DNA from: Maricaulis sp.
Lineage (GTDB): Bacteria > Pseudomonadota > Alphaproteobacteria > Caulobacterales > Maricaulaceae
Length of the DNA stretch: 64,000 nt
Reading direction: 5' to 3'
Assembly: GCF_030149515.1 (NCBI RefSeq)
Contig: NZ_JASBRI010000029.1
Span: 62,001 to 126,000 of the forward strand
Below, piece by piece: positions 62,457 to 64,000 of this stretch (its first letter is position 1; each line of letters opens with the position of its first letter). Below the pieces are notes generated by a model, which saw only the letters and a list, made by a program, of their open reading frames with translations, searched no databases and had not been told where the DNA came from. A program made the translations under genes and the position numbers.

Positions 62457-63389
62457 ATGCAGCTGAATTTCGACCGGCGTGTCGCCGACAGCCTACCAAC
62501 AACCTGGGTCGACAGGGCGCCGCTGGCGCTGCGGCCCTATCTGCGCCTTGCGCGCTACGACCGGCCAGTCGGATTCTGGCTGCTCGCCTTGCCCTGCTGG
62601 ATGGGGCTGATGCTGGCGCGCACGGGACAGGGGCTGGGCTGGGTCGACCTGTGGTATGCGGGTCTGTTCGCCATCGGCGCCATCGCCATGCGCGGGGCGG
62701 GATGTACCTATAACGACATTGTCGACCGCGATCTCGATGCCCGGGTCGCCCGTACGGCCGGCCGGCCGCTGCCGGCGGGAACCGTATCGCTGAAACAGGC
62801 CTGGCTGTTTCTTGCCGGACAGGCGCTGGCCGGGCTTGTTGTCCTGGTCCAGCTGCCGCTGGCCGCCATCGGCGTGGGGCTGGGCTCGCTGCTGCTGGTG
62901 GCGGCCTATCCCTTCATGAAGCGCATCACCTGGTGGCCCCAGGCCTGGCTGGGCTTGACCTTCAACTGGGGGATCCCGGTGGGTTATACGGCTGCGGCCG
63001 GCACTGTCGATGCGGCCGCGATTGCGCTTTATGCTGGGGCGGTCTTCTGGACGCTGGGCTATGACACGATCTACGCCCACCAGGACAGCGAAGACGACGC
63101 CCTGGCGGGCGTGAAGTCCACGGCCCGGCTGTTCGGCGAGACCTCGCAATACTGGGTGGCAGGCTTTTATGGCGCCAATGCCGTCCTGGCGGCCCTGGCC
63201 ATTTGGCTGACAGGCGCTTCGCCCTGGGCCGTCCTGCCCTTCACACTCTACACGGCACACCTATTCAACCAGGTCCGCAGGCTGGATATCGAGGACGGGG
63301 CGCGCTGTCTCGCCCTGTTCAGGTCCAACAGGACAAGCGGCCTCCTTCTGGTTGCCACGCTGGCGGCCGGAGCGCTCCTTCCAGCCTAG
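62457..63389 (+). CDS. ubiA: 4-hydroxybenzoate polyprenyltransferase
   Basis: 310 residues with nine membrane helices. Asp-rich motifs CTYNDIVDRDLDARVART and YAHQDSEDDALAGVKSTA, with YLRLARYDRPVGFWLL near the start. Attaches the polyprenyl tail to 4-hydroxybenzoate in ubiquinone synthesis, which feeds the ETF-QO and oxidase chain also found here. The ATG at 62457 has only AGG beside it; an upstream in-frame GTG is possible. Confidence 0.95.
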   Translation: MQLNFDRRVADSLPTTWVDRAPLALRPYLRLARYDRPVGFWLLALPCWMGLMLARTGQGLGWVDLWYAGLFAIGAIAMRGAGCTYNDIVDRDLDARVARTAGRPLPAGTVSLKQAWLFLAGQALAGLVVLVQLPLAAIGVGLGSLLLVAAYPFMKRITWWPQAWLGLTFNWGIPVGYTAAAGTVDAAAIALYAGAVFWTLGYDTIYAHQDSEDDALAGVKSTARLFGETSQYWVAGFYGANAVLAALAIWLTGASPWAVLPFTLYTAHLFNQVRRLDIEDGARCLALFRSNRTSGLLLVATLAAGALLPA

Positions 63390-63486
63390 AAAACGTCCGA
63401 TCCCGCTCATGACCGTTTGACCGCAGGTGCAAGCGGGTCTTTCATGCTGGCTGGCAATGCTTGCCGGGACATGAGCGGGGACCGTT

Positions 63487-64000
63487 ATGCGCATTCTGGA
63501 AGGCCTGGCCGCCGGCATCGGCGCCGTCGCACTGGCCGCGTGCCAGCCAGCCGGGACACCGGGCGAAACGGACGGCGCGGCCCCGCCGGCGGGCGCCGGC
63601 GGCTTCACGGTCGATGTCAGTTATCACAGCCTGGACAACGGTTTACGCGTGGTCCTGTCGGAGGACGATACGGTGCCGACGGCCACCGTGGCGGTCTATT
63701 ACGGGGTGGGATTCCGCAACGAGCCGCGGGGGCGGACGGGGTTTGCGCACCTGTTCGAACACCTGATGTTCCAGGGCTCGCGCAACCTGCCGCACGGCGC
63801 GTTCGACACGTTGATTTACGGCGCCGGGGGCGTGAATAACGGGTCAACTCGCTATGACTTCACCAACTATTACGAAGTCGTCCCCGCCAACGCGCTGGAA
63901 GCGGTGCTGTGGGCCGAGGCCGACCGCATGGCCTTCCCCGATCTCGACGCGGACCAGCTGGACAATCAGCGCGAGGTCGTGCGCAACGAGGTCTTCGTCA
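63487..64000 (+). CDS. M16-family zinc peptidase lipoprotein (5' part only)
   Basis: First 171 residues of a larger gene cut by the window end. Lipobox LAAC (Cys19), then an M16 (pitrilysin/insulinase-like) N-terminal domain: YHSLDNGLRVVLSEDD, GRTGFAHLFEHLMFQGS with inverted zinc motif HLFEH (88-92), and NNGSTRYDFTNYYEVVP. The third zinc Glu should be in VLWAEADRM. M16 peptidases degrade short unfolded peptides; the lipid anchor places it in the envelope. The C-terminal half should contain a second, inactive M16 domain or a separate partner gene. Confidence 0.9.
   Translation, partial: MRILEGLAAGIGAVALAACQPAGTPGETDGAAPPAGAGGFTVDVSYHSLDNGLRVVLSEDDTVPTATVAVYYGVGFRNEPRGRTGFAHLFEHLMFQGSRNLPHGAFDTLIYGAGGVNNGSTRYDFTNYYEVVPANALEAVLWAEADRMAFPDLDADQLDNQREVVRNEVFV

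Overview
The window is about 64 kb of GC-rich DNA from the chromosome of an alphaproteobacterium. The best fit is the dimorphic Caulobacter/Maricaulis/Hyphomonas branch. Evidence for this: a CcrM-type GANTC methyltransferase with a CtrA-like box upstream; the order mutY - DUF721 - two DsbA-like genes - smc; split glycine decarboxylase (gcvPA/gcvPB) behind a tandem glycine riboswitch; an F0 ATP synthase operon with AtpI and both b' and b subunits; an alphaproteobacterial cox operon; a LexA box of the alphaproteobacterial GTTC-N7-GTTC type; and a TonB-dependent receptor. I see no rRNA, tRNA, CRISPR array, insertion sequence or phage gene. The gene set reads as core chromosome, packed tightly with many 1-4 nt overlaps.

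Layout. 1-4 kb (minus strand): ispE (cut by the window edge), a TPR lipoprotein and the ETF-ubiquinone oxidoreductase. 4-10 kb: a family-4-like uracil-DNA glycosylase, a LexA-boxed spore-photolyase-like radical SAM protein, a lipoprotein/membrane protein, an MHYT-GGDEF-EAL c-di-GMP enzyme and rnhB. 10-21 kb: ccrM, a hybrid histidine kinase, mutY, a DUF721 (DciA-like) protein, two DsbA-like thioredoxin-fold proteins and smc. 20.8-23.5 kb: atpI-atpB-atpE-atpF'-atpF, closed by a clear terminator. 23.5-30.2 kb (minus): a serine hydrolase, a small membrane protein and the glycine cleavage operon gcvT-gcvH-gcvPA-gcvPB with its riboswitch and promoter. 30.4-35.3 kb: argS, a lipoprotein, ispH, a small membrane metalloprotease-like protein, a DUF1801 protein and rnhA. 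35.3-44.2 kb: a large GAF/PAS hybrid histidine kinase, a secreted TonB-C-terminal protein, NfeD and SPFH proteins, a peroxiredoxin, YqgE, a thioesterase, an EAL protein and a GNAT acetyltransferase. 44.2-50.6 kb (minus): coxB-coxA-ctaB-coxF-ctaG-coxC-DUF983-surf1. 50.8-58.5 kb: a TPR protein, tldD, a TonB-dependent receptor, a two-domain retropepsin-like protease and a POT peptide transporter. 58.6-64 kb: gshA, a serine hydrolase, rsmE, ubiA and the start of an M16 peptidase.

The main functional blocks are respiration (ETF-QO, F0, the aa3-type oxidase with its heme and copper assembly factors, and ubiquinone prenylation by UbiA), genome maintenance (UDG, MutY, RNases HI and HII, SMC, CcrM, DciA-like), one-carbon and glycine metabolism, the MEP isoprenoid pathway (IspE, IspH), and signalling by two hybrid kinases and two c-di-GMP enzymes.

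The best leads lie in regulation. An exact GTTC-N7-GTTC box overlaps the promoter of an apparently leaderless radical SAM gene. Three GANTC methylation sites sit inside the gcv promoter. A three-fold ACGT array lies between etfQO and the UDG gene. An operator-like palindrome overlaps the -35 of the small TonB-like gene. I found no clear multi-gene system that I would call wholly undescribed.
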